From NCBI GenBank assembly GCA_007644065.1, contig VJWN01000001.1:2432340-2496339 (forward strand): a stretch of 64,000 nt of DNA, read 5' to 3'. Every line of letters starts with the position of its first letter. Position 1 is the first letter of the stretch. The notes under the pieces were generated by a model that worked only from the letters and a program-made list of their open reading frames with translations, ran no database searches and was not told the origin of the DNA. This DNA comes from Margaritispora aquatica (taxonomy: Eukaryota; Ascomycota; Leotiomycetes; Helotiales; Discinellaceae). A program made the translations under genes and the position numbers. Of the stretch, positions 1 through 11,237 are shown one piece after another.

Positions 1-15
1 CGAGGTTTAGCCGAG

Positions 16-1011
16 ATGGATATCCTGAGAAACGCTTCGCCTGTGCTGGTTGAGATGAATGACCAAGGCGTCGCTGTATGTAAGTTTTGGTCCAAAATAA
101 CACGCATATTGCTCTATAGAATCATAGTACTGACATACTCGTAGTAAAGCTCAACAGGCCCGAAAAGCGAAATTCTCTGTCCCAAAAGACAATAGATGCT
201 CTCATATCAGCACTCAAGCTCGTCTCTGACGACCCAAAGATCAAAGTTATTGTGCTCACTGGATCTAAACCCTCGGGACCGTTTTCAGGCACGTGTTAAT
301 TTCCTGCCAACACTCCCGCATAGAAGCAACGGGTGTGTATTTCGCTTAAAACACTAACACATCTCGCTCTAGCCGGAGCAGACCTCAGCGAGCTCAAACA
401 CCTCACAACGGTCACCGCCCATCAAACGCAATACCTGCAGAATCTCAACACCGCAATATCCACCCTACAGAAGCCCATAATCGCCTGCGTCTCGGGCTTC
501 GCCCTGGGCTCTGGCTTCGAGCTCGCCATGATGTGTGACATTCTTTACAGCAGCGACGATGCAAAGTTCAGTCTCCCTGAACTGACAGTCGGCACAATCC
601 CCGGAATGGGTGGCACGCAGCGCCTGACGCGCGTGCTGGGCAAAGCGAAAGCGATGGACATGATCCTCACTTCAAGCACTGTATCCGGCAAGGAATTGCG
701 GCGGTTAGGGCTTGTGGCGCAGACGTGGTGTGAGGAGGATTTGCTGATGGAAACGATGGCGGCGGCGCATAAGATTGCGGGATTATCGGTGCCAGTGGTT
801 GCGCTTGCTAAGGCTGCGATTCTGAACGGTAAATTTTCTGAATCAATGGAACGCGCTTGTGCTGACAATTTGAGCAGCTGAGCAGACACACTTGGATGCT
901 GGGCTGAAATATGAGAAGGCTCTTTACTTCAGCTCTTTTGCGCTTGAAGATAGAATTGAGGGCATGGCTGCTTTTATGGAGAAAAGAAAGCCTGCCTTTA
1001 ACAACAAGTAG
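16..1011 (+). CDS. Enoyl-CoA hydratase/isomerase family protein (methylglutaconyl-CoA hydratase-like)
   Basis: Exons 16-79, 145-288, 373-828 and 878-1011 join in frame to a 265-aa crotonase-fold protein, the usual family length. Visible family features are the N-terminal LNRPEKRNSLS strand, the oxyanion-hole stretch SGFALGSGFELAMMCD, and the ELTVGTIPGMGGTQRL segment that carries the catalytic glutamate region, followed by the C-terminal FALEDRIEGMAAFMEKRKPAF helix typical of AUH-type methylglutaconyl-CoA hydratases (leucine breakdown, mitochondria). That substrate assignment is inference. Intron 2 (289-372) starts with GC rather than GT; it is the only join that restores the conserved FSAGADLSEL. 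Intron 3 (829-877, GTAAAT, branch GCTGAC) removes an apparent in-frame stop near 880. No mitochondrial presequence is seen after the ATG at 16, and the frame stays open to the window edge, so an upstream exon may be missing. Confidence 0.85.
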
Positions 1012-1393
1012 AGAAGTAACCACAAAATAAATCGAGTATCCCTGGTCTTCACGTCCACGAGGCTTGTAAATCATTCTGACGATTTGCCAACTTAAATAAG
1101 CTACTTGCAGCAAATATGATGTTCTCGAAGAAACTGTCTCAGAGGCAGTTCTGATGTAGGCAAATCGGCCTATGCTGGGATATTGCAAAAACTTGAGCGA
1201 TAAAGACAAATTGATCCAACTACTGACACGCTCATGAATACTCCATTCAAATGCACCTCCTATGTACGAACCTTGGAGAAGCTTTCAGCCGTTTCCGTAT
1301 TAGCCCACGAGACCGATCCTCCCAAAAATGCAATACCAAACAGCGATTAATTTTCTCCTCCTTACTAGGTATTTGTCGAATCTGTTTCATAAC
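1012..1393. other. Intergenic, convergent 3' ends
   Basis: About 380 bp between the stop of the crotonase-family gene and the stop of the AP-2 alpha gene on the other strand. It should hold both 3' UTRs; I see no gene or clear repeat in it. Confidence 0.6.
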
Positions 1394-4300
1394 TCACGTG
1401 ACAAGTATATTTCCAAAAGCATCGGAAATTTCTCGTCTTGTGAGAGGCTCAACTACTTCGGGTTGTGTTGACCTCCCAAGCTCCAATCTCTCCTGCATGA
1501 TCTTTATGAGAATGGGAGGGACGCTTTCATCCGTCGCTCGTATCGTAAGTCGAATCATCTATACAATGTTAGTTTTTCATTGTTGACAATGTCTATGGGC
1601 AATATACCTGTGTCCCATAATTTGGTTCAAGACGTAGCAAGCAGCCAAATTTGCCTCCATCGCTAGTATGAAGCACACTTGCTCCTACAAAGTTCTTTTT
1701 GTTCGGATCCACTCCGTCAAGGATGCCCCACCTGAACCCATCAACTGTTCGCCTAATGAACATGTCGGTGAATTCCATCTCACTTCCTTTCCCGCCCTTG
1801 ACACCAAAGATTCGTTGAGCTTCACGTGGCGCACCACCAATCTGCTTCCATCGCTTAAAGAAGTCGTCTGCAGAAAGTTCTGCAGGATCCATGAATTTGT
1901 GGATCGTGATAGGCAGTTTTAATGTCAATGCCTGCAGCGCTCCGGCCAGGTAGCTTATCCTGATCGTTGGGCTCTTATCGAAGACTTTTTTAGCCTCAAA
2001 CATGATCATTTGCTGGCTTTGAGACCCAGGATTGATAGTACTCTCAGGCAGGCCCTTAACTTCCCAAGTCAAGTTTTCCTTCTCAGTAGGTTCAAGATCC
2101 AGGGTCGTAGTAAACGAGTTAACAGATGCTGGAGCTTTGTTCGAGAAGTAAAGGATGACGCAAGCCATCTGGCCACGATATTCAGACCTGACTCCAATTT
2201 GGATTTGTCCATCTTCGTATAAAATGCCTTCGCCCTTCAAGAGGAGTTTGTTGTATCCAATCTGCCAATCTGGAGACAGGTGAGCTGCGCTCGCAAGATT
2301 AGGTGCCTTGAGCATTTTAGGCTCGGCTGGACCTGCATCAAGCATATCAAGGCCAGCCAGGTCACTATTAGCACCTTCGGTATGTCCGTTGGAACCTCCA
2401 TTGACAAACCCATTGTCTGCTACACCATTAACTTGTGGCATGGAACCATTTGTGCTGAAAGCTCGCTTCAAGCCCGGATTCTTGACTAGACTGAAGTCTT
2501 TCTCATTTGCATTGGCGTCCTTGCCTCCAACCACCCAAGTACGCTTATCGCTGGTATTGGCGTGTTTTTGGTGTAGACGGGAGAGGAGGGCGGATTGCCT
2601 TTCTGGGAAGGGAGGCATTTCGTCGCATACCGTGCGCAAAAGATCATCTGTTGGAAGACTTGCCAAAGCCAGGTACTCGCAAGCTCTTTGCTGAAGTTCT
2701 GAGTCCAAGGTATGGCTGTAGGCCTGAAAGACGTACATGAGGCGTGGTTTAATCTCAGGAAAGAGATTTACAAACTTAATAAAGCAAGATAAGAGAATTG
2801 CTCTTGTGCTTGACGAACAGCCTTGAAGCTTGTTCTGGAGAGCGAGGAACTGTTCGATAGGACTACATCCTTTGTCCTCGGCAATCAAGTGGCCGAATTC
2901 TCCTAGAATATATCCTCCGATCTTCACGAGCGTCTCATGGCAATGGTCTGCCTTGAGATATTGCAGGATGTTTTGTGCTGCATAGACCTGTAATTCCTCG
3001 TTGTTTGTCACGATTTGGATAACTCGGTGCCATACTTCATCACTGACATGATCTCCAGCCATGGCGATCAACCGTAAGGATATGTCGACATACCACTGGA
3101 TATCTGTTGCATACTTCTCTGTCAAGATGGCAATCTTGAGGACCATTTCTTCCCTGATTGCAAAATCTGCATTCTGTAGATATTGAAGCAACTCTCCCAC
3201 AATTGGCTGGGCATTTGACTGGTCGCACATGCTGTAGAGCAAATCAAGACCCTTCCTTCGGACGCTGATATCGCGGTCCTTCAACGAGCCAATGATAATC
3301 GCCTGATGTTGTTTGATAGGATCTAGTGTCTCTGCACGTGCGGCCAAATGGGTCATGGCCTCCAGTCCAAGGTACCGTACATTAGTTTCCCTCGACTGAA
3401 TAAACTTGCCTAATCTATGCGAAATTTGCTTCATCAGGGCTTGTTCGGTGTCCAAATGAATGATGAGATTGATAGCTTCAAAAAGCACAGCATTCTGAGC
3501 ATTGTTTTGCTGCACATTTTTGGGCATCTCCAAGGCCAAATTCAAGATCTTCTGTAACGACTCTCGAATGAGTTCGCGAACATGGATATCCTCTGATAGC
3601 AGTCAACATCCTCGTACTCTAATAAATCGTCCTTAAGAGCTTACCGGATGGGGGGTAATACTGCAGTAATCTGAGCAGCTTGACTTGTATCCAAGGACAT
3701 GGGACCTTGTAGTATAAGTAGTCCACGGCGTACTCGCCATCCACTAGTATCCTCTTCATCTTCGAAGCTGCTTTTACGTAACTTCCTTTGTATTGCTCTG
3801 GCTGATCTTGGGCTAGAGCCATGATTAGGGAAGTAACGGAGAGTGCAACGCCCATATCTCCATCGTCCATCAACGAAATTATCCTCTCTGCCCATTGTGG
3901 CTGGACAATGTCTGGATGCTTGCGATAAAGGCGGAGTAGCGTAAGAGCAGCTTTCTTCTTCACGAATGATTTTGAAGTCCTGGATATATTAGTATGGTAT
4001 ACAACTCACTTCCACAATACTGACGGAGATATCAGAAGTCGGTGGACCTCTCCACTTAATGCCTCTCCCATCTCTCTGCTTCCAACATTGGCAATCGCAT
4101 GTAACGCAAGACAGTTGAAGAGTTCATTCTGATCCATCAAATCCTTTCTGATACTGTTGACAACCAAGTGTAACAATTCGTGCTGCTCGTGAAGAAATAA
4201 TGTCATCGCCAGATAACCAATTTGTTTTTCCGAGTACTTGTTCGCTGAAATAAGGTTGACGGCCTCCAAGTGGCCGAAGTCGACGTTCCATCCAAGAATA

Positions 4301-4699
4301 TATATGTATAGAAGCTATTACTGTTAGAGTAAATATCGAAATAGTAGAGGTTGGTTACTTGCCTTGCAGACATATTTTTTCTTGTGATATCCGCTCAAGC
4401 TCCCATCTGCGAGAAGTTCAGTTAGTACAAGGGCTCTGTGAAATTTGTCCAATATGCTGAAGTTGAACCCGAACCTTTAAACTTTTGCCTACGTAGAAGT
4501 GCTTGTCAGTTAAATTCATGGCTAGTCCGGGCTCCACAACCCACCTTATGTTGGCTAACTCCTTGTTGATCCGTTTCTCTTCCAGTTCCCTTGCTCTTGC
4601 GTTCCTCAAATCCGCTATGAACTGAACCAGTCCCCGCATATTCTGGTTATTTCCTGAAGAGCCACGGCTCAGAAAGCCCGCCGCCGCCGAAGTAGCCAT
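1394..4699 (-). CDS. APL3: AP-2 adaptor complex subunit alpha (alpha-adaptin)
   Basis: Exons in transcript order are 4699-4545, 4488-4475, 4406-4363, 4314-4025, 3979-3645, 3592-1608 and 1558-1394, giving 995 aa, normal for fungal alpha-adaptins. The protein is the large subunit of the clathrin adaptor for endocytosis at the plasma membrane. The N-terminal trunk shows RINKELANIRQKFK, YHKKKYVCKLLYIYIL, FGHLEAVNLISANKYSEKQIGYLA and FVKKKAALTLLRLYRKHPDIV in the right order; the C-terminal ear follows a low-complexity linker near residues 640-720. A 14-nt microexon (4475-4488) is needed to restore NIRQKFKD. The intron at 4315-4362 has a GCAAGT donor. The intron at 3980-4024 uses a GTCAGT donor, which restores LLISPTSKSFVKKK. 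It faces the NDUFAF5 gene across a short shared promoter. Confidence 0.95.
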
Positions 4700-5205
4700 G
4701 TTGCGACAATCGTTATTCCTGTTCGATGCTCAATAATACACGCACTCTGCGACGCAAAAGGGCTCCGCTCCTGGATCGGATCAATCGTGGAATACTTTTC
4801 CGAGGGAGTCGCTCCTAAACAGACTGGTCGCAAGACAAATGTTGAAGCTCCTCGATATTTACTGGAATATGGAGGATCGCGCGGAGCTGCTGGTTCTATC
4901 TTTATTCATGGCACTCCATTCCCCAATTGCTCTGGCGTAGTAGCCGCTGTCTCTGCCGAGTGCTCAGTAACCTCGAATGAACCTGACGCGCTGAATAATT
5001 GTAGAAGCTGGGTAGATGCTGCTGCGATGCGGTGCAGTGTGAGGGCACTAGTGGCCGTCGACGCTGTGTGGTCGGTGGAATTAAGATTTGCAGGGGTTGT
5101 CGCCGAGCCTTGAGCTTTGAACATTGACGCTGAAGTTCGAGGATCTCTTGAACGTCACCACACGTTCCCTCTTCACAAACATCGACAAAACCGTAGCCTT
5201 CAACC
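4700..5205. promoter_or_regulatory. Divergent promoter region between AP-2 alpha and NDUFAF5
   Basis: About 500 bp separate the two divergently oriented start codons. Both genes are housekeeping. No TATA box is obvious. The open frames seen across it on both strands have no family features and I treat them as chance. Confidence 0.45.
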
Positions 5206-6311
5206 ATGAAGCCTGCGACACTTAGGCCATTTCTGCCACGAACAGCTATCAGGCGGAGAGCTCTCCTCAATCGATCTTATGCGGTTCAAGCTCCAGGATC
5301 ACCAACCCTGCAGGTCTTTAACCGGCATACAAAATATCTTCAGAAGGAACGGGCAGCCGCAAATGTTGAGAGAAGCAGACAGGTTGATTATTTGAAGGAT
5401 GAGGTTGCTATGAGGCTCTCAGAAAGATTACTGGTGAGCTTCAAGACTGTAGATTGAACCCAATTGTCTCATTGCATCAGGATATCAATCGACATTTCGA
5501 CCATGTCCTCGACCTTGGGGCGAATTCATGCAATATAGCACGCGCCTTGACTCTTCCAGAACCATATCCAGATCCTTCGAAAACAACGACGTCTACTATA
5601 TCCTCCCGGGTGTCGAAAGTGACAGCGGCAGACTCGTCTCGAAAGATGCTGTACCGTGATGTGGATCTACCCTTCAATCAAAATATAAACCTCACACGAG
5701 AAGTGCTCAATGATGAAGAATTGATTCCTTATGGCGCAAATACATTTGATGCTGTTCTCAGCTCTCTTAGTATGCACTGGATCAATGATCTGCCATCATT
5801 ACTGGCACAGATAAACAATGTATTGAAGCCAGATGCACCATTTATGGCAGCTATGTTTGGAGGTGATACATTATTCGAGCTTCGAACTTCTCTGCAATTG
5901 GCAGACCAGGAACGCCGAGGTGGCGTCTCGCCACATGTCTCACCATTAGCGGACGTCAGAGACATGGGAGGGCTTTTGCAAAAAGCTGGCTTCAAGATGT
6001 TGACAGTGGATGTAGATGATATTATTGTTGATTTTCCAGATACCTTTGCGTTGATGCAGGATCTTCAAGCCATGGGAGAAAGCAATGCAATCCTTGGCAG
6101 AGAAGCCGGTGCAATCAAGCGAGATGTACTTCTTGCAAATGAAGGCATTTATCGCGAACTTCACGGCAACGAGGATGGAACAATACCTGCGACTTTCAGG
6201 ATGATTTACATGATTGGTTGGAAGGAGGGACCAAACCAATCACAGCCGTTACCTCGAGGAAGTGGTGAGATAAATATCTCTGATGTTCTAGGTGGTGGAG
6301 AGATTAAGTGA
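5206..6311 (+). CDS. NDUFAF5: NADH:ubiquinone oxidoreductase complex I assembly factor 5 (methyltransferase fold)
   Basis: Two exons, 5206-5433 and 5481-6311 (intron GTGAGC...CATCAG), encode 352 aa. The first ~40 residues are Arg/Ser/Ala-rich with no acidic residues, fitting a mitochondrial presequence. FNRHTKYLQKERAA, then a class I SAM-methyltransferase core beginning VLDLGANSCNIARAL, then SSLSMHWINDLPSLLAQINNVLKPDAPF and MGGLLQKAGFKMLTVDVDDI are characteristic of NDUFAF5. In animals the protein hydroxylates an arginine of the NDUFS7 subunit during complex I assembly in the matrix; that role is taken from the family. The glycine-rich SAM loop reads DLGANSC where the consensus has GxGxG, which is usual for this divergent branch. 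Confidence 0.92.
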
Positions 6312-7194
6312 GAGAGGTTGACAAGAATCGTCATCCTTTCTGTACAATAATGTAAACACTATCATGAGTTACTGTACATTACATTTTTGCCTATGAAGCA
6401 CGAGATCATGAAATGAAGGGTTCCACAAGCAACTTCACCAATGTCCAGTCACACTCAGGGCTTCACTTTTACGGGTGAGCTCGTGATCGACATCTACATA
6501 CTTGTCAGTGGACATTAAATATCCTCACTTATGCTCTAGAAATCCCGTGAGTGACTGAAAAATCTCATCAGTTTATATTCTCCAAGTAATCTCAATACCT
6601 ACCTACCATTACCCCGACAAGAACCAAACACGTATCTGAGCGACTCAGACACCGCAGAATTCCCTTCACACCAGCATAAGAAACCTCATAAATTCCGATC
6701 ATCCAAACGAGAGCATCATCTCACTCTCTGGCGCTACTACTACCAACACCAACAGCCCAGCCCGTCAAACTCTCTCGGGTGGCTACAGGCAAGGTAGTCA
6801 AGTATTCGGGTACCCGGCATAACTTGTGCTAGGTAAGATTACAAAGTGAAGATTAAGCGAGAAGACTAGGTCGCTTCCCGTTCACCTCTTGAGTTGTCAA
6901 GTTAAGCCATGAAGAAACGATCAGCTCACTTTTCTTGAATATAAAAAAAGGATTAAAAAATACTACAAGCAAGTGCTAATGGTCAGGGAAACCAGTAATC
7001 AGCACGCTTCCATACTCTCTGCTTACTCACAAGGTAAAACAAAGAAAGGGTATATTATCACTCCACACATCATAATGTACATTCCCCCTCTCCCCGCAAC
7101 CTTAAAGCGAAAGTCATGTCAATATCAATAATCTTCACACATGCCATTCAATCTCCTACCACGCTTTACATCCAAGACCCCAAACTCCCTCTCA
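6312..7194. other. Intergenic, convergent 3' ends
   Basis: About 880 bp between two stops on opposite strands. It contains 3' UTR sequence and short A/T runs (for example near 6945-6960). No gene seen. Confidence 0.5.
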
Positions 7195-9390
7195 TCAAGC
7201 CGGACTCCCACAGCCAAAGCTCGTGGCGACACTATTCCCACTAAACGCGCTTTGCAAGCCCAAGCAACTGGAATAAATTCCCAGCGCAGCCGTGCACAGC
7301 GCACCGAGGAAGTAGATGAAATTAAACGCGTTCAGATGCCACTTCACCATGAAGCCCCTGACCCAGCGCTTCACGCCTCGATCAACATAGTTGTAGCGCT
7401 TGGTCGTCGGGTCAAACACCTCGGTTCCGGCGACCATGGCGTCTTTCTGGATCTGGAAACCAAAAGCCAGGATCGCAGGGAAGGTGTATGTGAATTGCAG
7501 GATGCACACCGCGCCCACCAAGCCGGAGATGTACGAGAATTGCGGGATGGCGGCGCATACTACCCATGCTAGGACCCAGTATGCCGGCACGAGCGCGACC
7601 CAGATAATTTTCCCCGCGCGACTTGTCAATGGGGGTGCGTTGAACAGCTCCTGGAAGACCTCCATGTACGCGACCTTGATGCCGATGTTGCCGTACAGCG
7701 CTGCGGCGATGAGACCCGTGACTAGGTTCATGATGTTCGTGGCTGTCTGCCAGCTGTACGGTGAAAGACCCTGCATCACTGGGTTGTAGGCGTACTGGCC
7801 TTGGTAGGAGTACACGAAGAGCCCGAAGAAGAGGTACACGACGTAGATGAAGATGTCGGCGCAGAGCATGCCTTTCCAGAAGTCCCAAGGGTGTCGCATC
7901 TCTGAGAGGAAGGAGATGAAGAGCATGGCGCCTCCGTATGAGTATACAGCTTGGTTGAGCCCGTTGAGGGAGGCTGTGAATCCGGTTCCACCAGTGGCGG
8001 CACCATCCGGAGGCGTGCCAGCGTATCTGGTTACGCTATGTAGGTGTCAGCTTCTTACAAAAAGCTAAATAGGTTGTAGAAGAAAGAGGGGGTAGCAAGT
8101 AGAGCTTAGTGCTAAGCAAGAATGTAGTGGGTTGAAGGATTCAGCGCCCCAGAAATGGAACAGATACAAAATACAAATGAGCTGAACATGCTTACGGATT
8201 GGTGATATCAAAATCAGGAGTCGAATTCTGGATGGCAGCAAGATTTGGTGGTGAGTTTGCGGAAACACCCATGCTGTCTTATGTTAGTATCTCGAATCAG
8301 AGGCCAGGATGTTGATACGTACACAATGAAGAGAATGAGCAGGTTTCTAAAATATTCAAGTTAGCCTATGTGATTTGCAACATTACAGAAGGCAATGGCG
8401 AGGCAGAAACTCACAGCCAAACAGCAAAGTTAGCCAACCATCCGAATCGCTGTAGCGTCCTAATCTGCCCCACAACTATACCCGCGGCCATGAAAATGAC
8501 CAAACAGGCAATAAAGCAAATACTCCGCTTGGAAATTTGTGATATCGACTGGCCATTACTGAGGATCAGAATCGAGACCGTAAACAGCAATTGAATAGCC
8601 TGGAGCAAGTTCACTCCATGCCTCGCCCACTTCCCATACACCCGAAAGAAGCAGTCCGCATAATTCTTCATCGGGTAGCGGTCTGAATCCATGTACATAA
8701 ACACCTTCCATAGCTGAAAGCCGGAATACATTGCGAATGCTCCAAAGACAGTATACAGCGCTACGCCTGGGCCGTAGCCCATTTGAGCAAAAGCCCAGCT
8801 GGCACATTCTGTCAGCCAGTTGTGATGAAGATGGAAAGGGGGTTCTCGCTTACGGAACGGAGTAAGGACCCAGGATGTCGGTGGTGATGAGATAGAAAAC
8901 ACTCGTCCATCCAGCTGTGCGAATGGCTCGAGAGGCATTCTTCCATTCTGCATCTGAGACATTGCCTAAGTTTCGCTGAGGGAGGTTGACAGAATTCTTC
9001 TCGTTAAAATCACCATGTGGCGAATTGGTGCCATTGGGCGAGTCAGCATGATGATTTTGTATTCCCTGTCCTGTGTTGCGCTTAGAGAAGCGGTTTTTAA
9101 TCACGCTTCTGAATGTCTGTCACTGTTAGTCTATAAATGTAATATGTAATTGGTGTCACGCAAATCACCTTTGGTCCTGCAGCTGCTACGGATCGTGCGT
9201 TTGCCTCCCTTTCCTCTGCGCGAGTGATTGCTGCGTAGTATATGTACTCTTCGAAGGTGATCGAGGGGTCATGTAGCGCGTGCGCTTGCTGCTTTTCCAC
9301 CGATGTGTTGCCATGTGTTACGGTTTCAACTGGGTGAGTTGGATCACGAGGATCGCCACCCTCGAGAGCGAGGTTCGCCATTTGATTCAT
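7195..9390 (-). CDS. Neutral amino acid transporter, AAAP/Aa_trans family (Neurospora MTR-like)
   Basis: Six exons (9390-9169, 9116-8854, 8798-8415, 8346-8323, 8273-8196, 8035-7195) give 603 aa. A hydrophilic N-terminus of about 150 residues is followed by around eleven hydrophobic segments, starting WTSVFYLITTDILGPYSVPWAFAQMGYGPGVAL, the usual first-helix pair of fungal Aa_trans permeases, and continuing with NFAVWLNLLILFIVMGVSAN and the GGAMLFISFLSEMRHPWDFWKGML loop. It should carry neutral aliphatic and aromatic amino acids across the plasma membrane; substrate is inferred from the family. Exon 4 is only 24 nt and is supported because it keeps both phases and completes a helix. The intron at 8036-8195 is unusually long (160 nt) for this window. 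Confidence 0.9.
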
Positions 9391-10000
9391 TGTTTGCTAT
9401 GTGATCAATATCACAGTGTGAGAGAATTACTGAGTAAGTATATTTCTTGGCAACTGAGCAAGAATTTGATGGGAGAGCTGCAAACATATACTTTGCCCGG
9501 CCGAGCGTTTAGTCCTGCCGAGTATACCAAGCCGGCCGCTCATCCATGGGTTTCGAGGCTTGACATGATAATATCCAAGATAAGCTTGTGGTTTAAAGAC
9601 ATGATTGGATGCATGTCGCAGGAAGGTTTGCGTCTACAATCTTAGCCGTGCAGATCTGATCCTCATATTGGAACCCGCTGCGGTTCTCTTTCGCTAGCTC
9701 TACTTGATCAAGTTTAGAACTACTGGTCTGGTAGGTACTTCACTTCGTAAACAAGCAATAGCTAGAGGTTTGATGGCCGACACTAGATCATACCTCATAC
9801 CTTAGCTTGCTATAAGGGAATAACCACCTTCTGTGTTGGGAAAAGCATTGATGTCACGATTTCCATCAAAGAGGCTTCTCCTTCTCCTTCTCCTTCTCCT
9901 TCTCCTCTGCTGGTGTTCCCAATGGTTCCTTCCCCATATCGCTCTCCTGCATTTTGGTGACATCATCATATGATATCCTCGAAACGCTAGAAACGTTACT

Positions 10001-10052
10001 CCCATTACCCATTACCCATTACCCATTACCCATTACCCATTACCCATTACCC
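10001..10052 (+). repeat. Heptamer tandem repeat CCCATTA x7
   Basis: Seven head-to-tail perfect copies of CCCATTA followed by CCC. It resembles but is not the fungal telomere repeat (CCCTAA), so it is a minisatellite rather than an interstitial telomere. Confidence 0.95.
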
Positions 10053-10364
10053 GCCACGAAAAGCTTGAACAGACGTCCTTTTCGGAAAGAGGCACCAGAT
10101 GGATGCATGGAAGGAGGAAATGGAAGACATGGAAGGAATGAGGAAGTTCATTCGCACACTCGTGTTCATGCCTGCCTGCCTTTCTAGGTATAGCTTCCTT
10201 CTCGTGAGCTTTTAACCGAGCCGTGGCCGTCATAGCCGTTTAGAGGTTGGAGAGTTGTCATTGGTACCTTCCATTATCTTGAGAACTTCTCGTGACAGAG
10301 TTATGTGTATAACCATTGACAAAGCATCTCTGTCGAGGTTTATGTAAGACTTTGTGACAAAGTG

Positions 10365-10403
10365 GGAGGAAAAGGAAGGAGGAAAAGGAAGGAGGAAAAG
10401 GAA
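10365..10403 (+). repeat. 13-bp tandem repeat GGAGGAAAAGGAA x3
   Basis: Three perfect head-to-tail copies of a 13-bp purine-only unit, followed by a G run. Confidence 0.9.
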
Positions 10404-10691
10404 GGGGGGTAGTTGATAGCAGAGGACTCGGGACATCATTTTAAGGTTCGGGAGCCGGGGCAAGGACCAGGGCCCGAGCAAGGACAGGGGATGATTGAGT
10501 TGAGGTTAGACGGTGATGTCTCCGTTAAGGAACCCTCGGTCTCGGTCAAAGTTTCCTTGAAGTTCCGGGAATGAAATGAATGTGAAGCGAACATATGAAC
10601 ATATCGTGTCTGCGAGTAAATCTCGTGGGTAAGATCGATTTGAGAGCTTGCGGGAGATTTAGATATGTTTTAGGCTTGTTTTAGGCTTATC

Positions 10692-10731
10692 CATATTGTT
10701 CATATTGTTCATATTGTTCATATTGTTCATA
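10692..10731 (+). repeat. 9-bp tandem repeat CATATTGTT x4
   Basis: Four perfect copies plus a partial fifth, immediately followed by short TTTGTTGAA repeats. Confidence 0.9.
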
Positions 10732-11237
10732 GTGTGGAATTTGTTGAATTTGTTGAATTTCAATGCTTTGCATCCTATGACGCTGATGTTCTCTCGTACC
10801 TTCCTCCTTCTCTACCTTATGGAGACCTTACTCATCTAGGTACGGTACTATCGCCTGGCTCCTTCCTCCCCAAACCAAGAAGCCCTTATCTAATTTTCCC
10901 TCAAAACCACAACCTTCTATTTTCCTCAACATCATCTTCATCCTTCGTCAATAACAACTAATCCTCCTCAAAGAATCGCAAAATTCCTCCACAGACCTGA
11001 CACACTCTCTGCCATACTCACAACCGCACCGCACATCTCTCAGTACTGTTAAAGGGTCCAATAAATGCAATCAGCAAAATTGCGAGCCCTTGCATCCTCC
11101 CAAACAGAACAACAATAACGACGATATCGAGGCACCTCTCTTCTCTGGGTTCGATTGTCTTGAAGACTTCCAAGTAGACCGTGTGCGCTCTTGCTGAAAA
11201 CTTCCGATGAAGGCGCTGTGCGAGGGCAAGCTTTCTT

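Larger units (their letters stand above)
9391..11237. other. Intergenic region with several short tandem repeats
   Basis: About 1.8 kb upstream of both the transporter (minus) and the putative secreted-protein gene (plus). Besides the listed tandem repeats it has a pyrimidine-rich CTTCTC run at 9875-9906. The sequence at 10880-11000 is C/A-rich like a fungal 5' UTR. No coding signal with sensible splice sites was found before 11238. Confidence 0.5.

Noticed and set aside
829..900. Apparent frameshift and premature stop in the enoyl-CoA hydratase gene
   Set aside because: A 49-nt intron (829-877) with good donor, branch and acceptor removes it and restores the conserved C-terminus.
3980..4009. 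A 30-nt intron in AP-2 alpha using the GTGAGT at 4009
   Set aside because: Too short and it leaves five extra residues; the GTCAGT donor 15 nt upstream gives a normal 45-nt intron and the conserved sequence.
10001..10052. Interstitial telomere repeat
   Set aside because: The unit is CCCATTA, not CCCTAA/TTAGGG.
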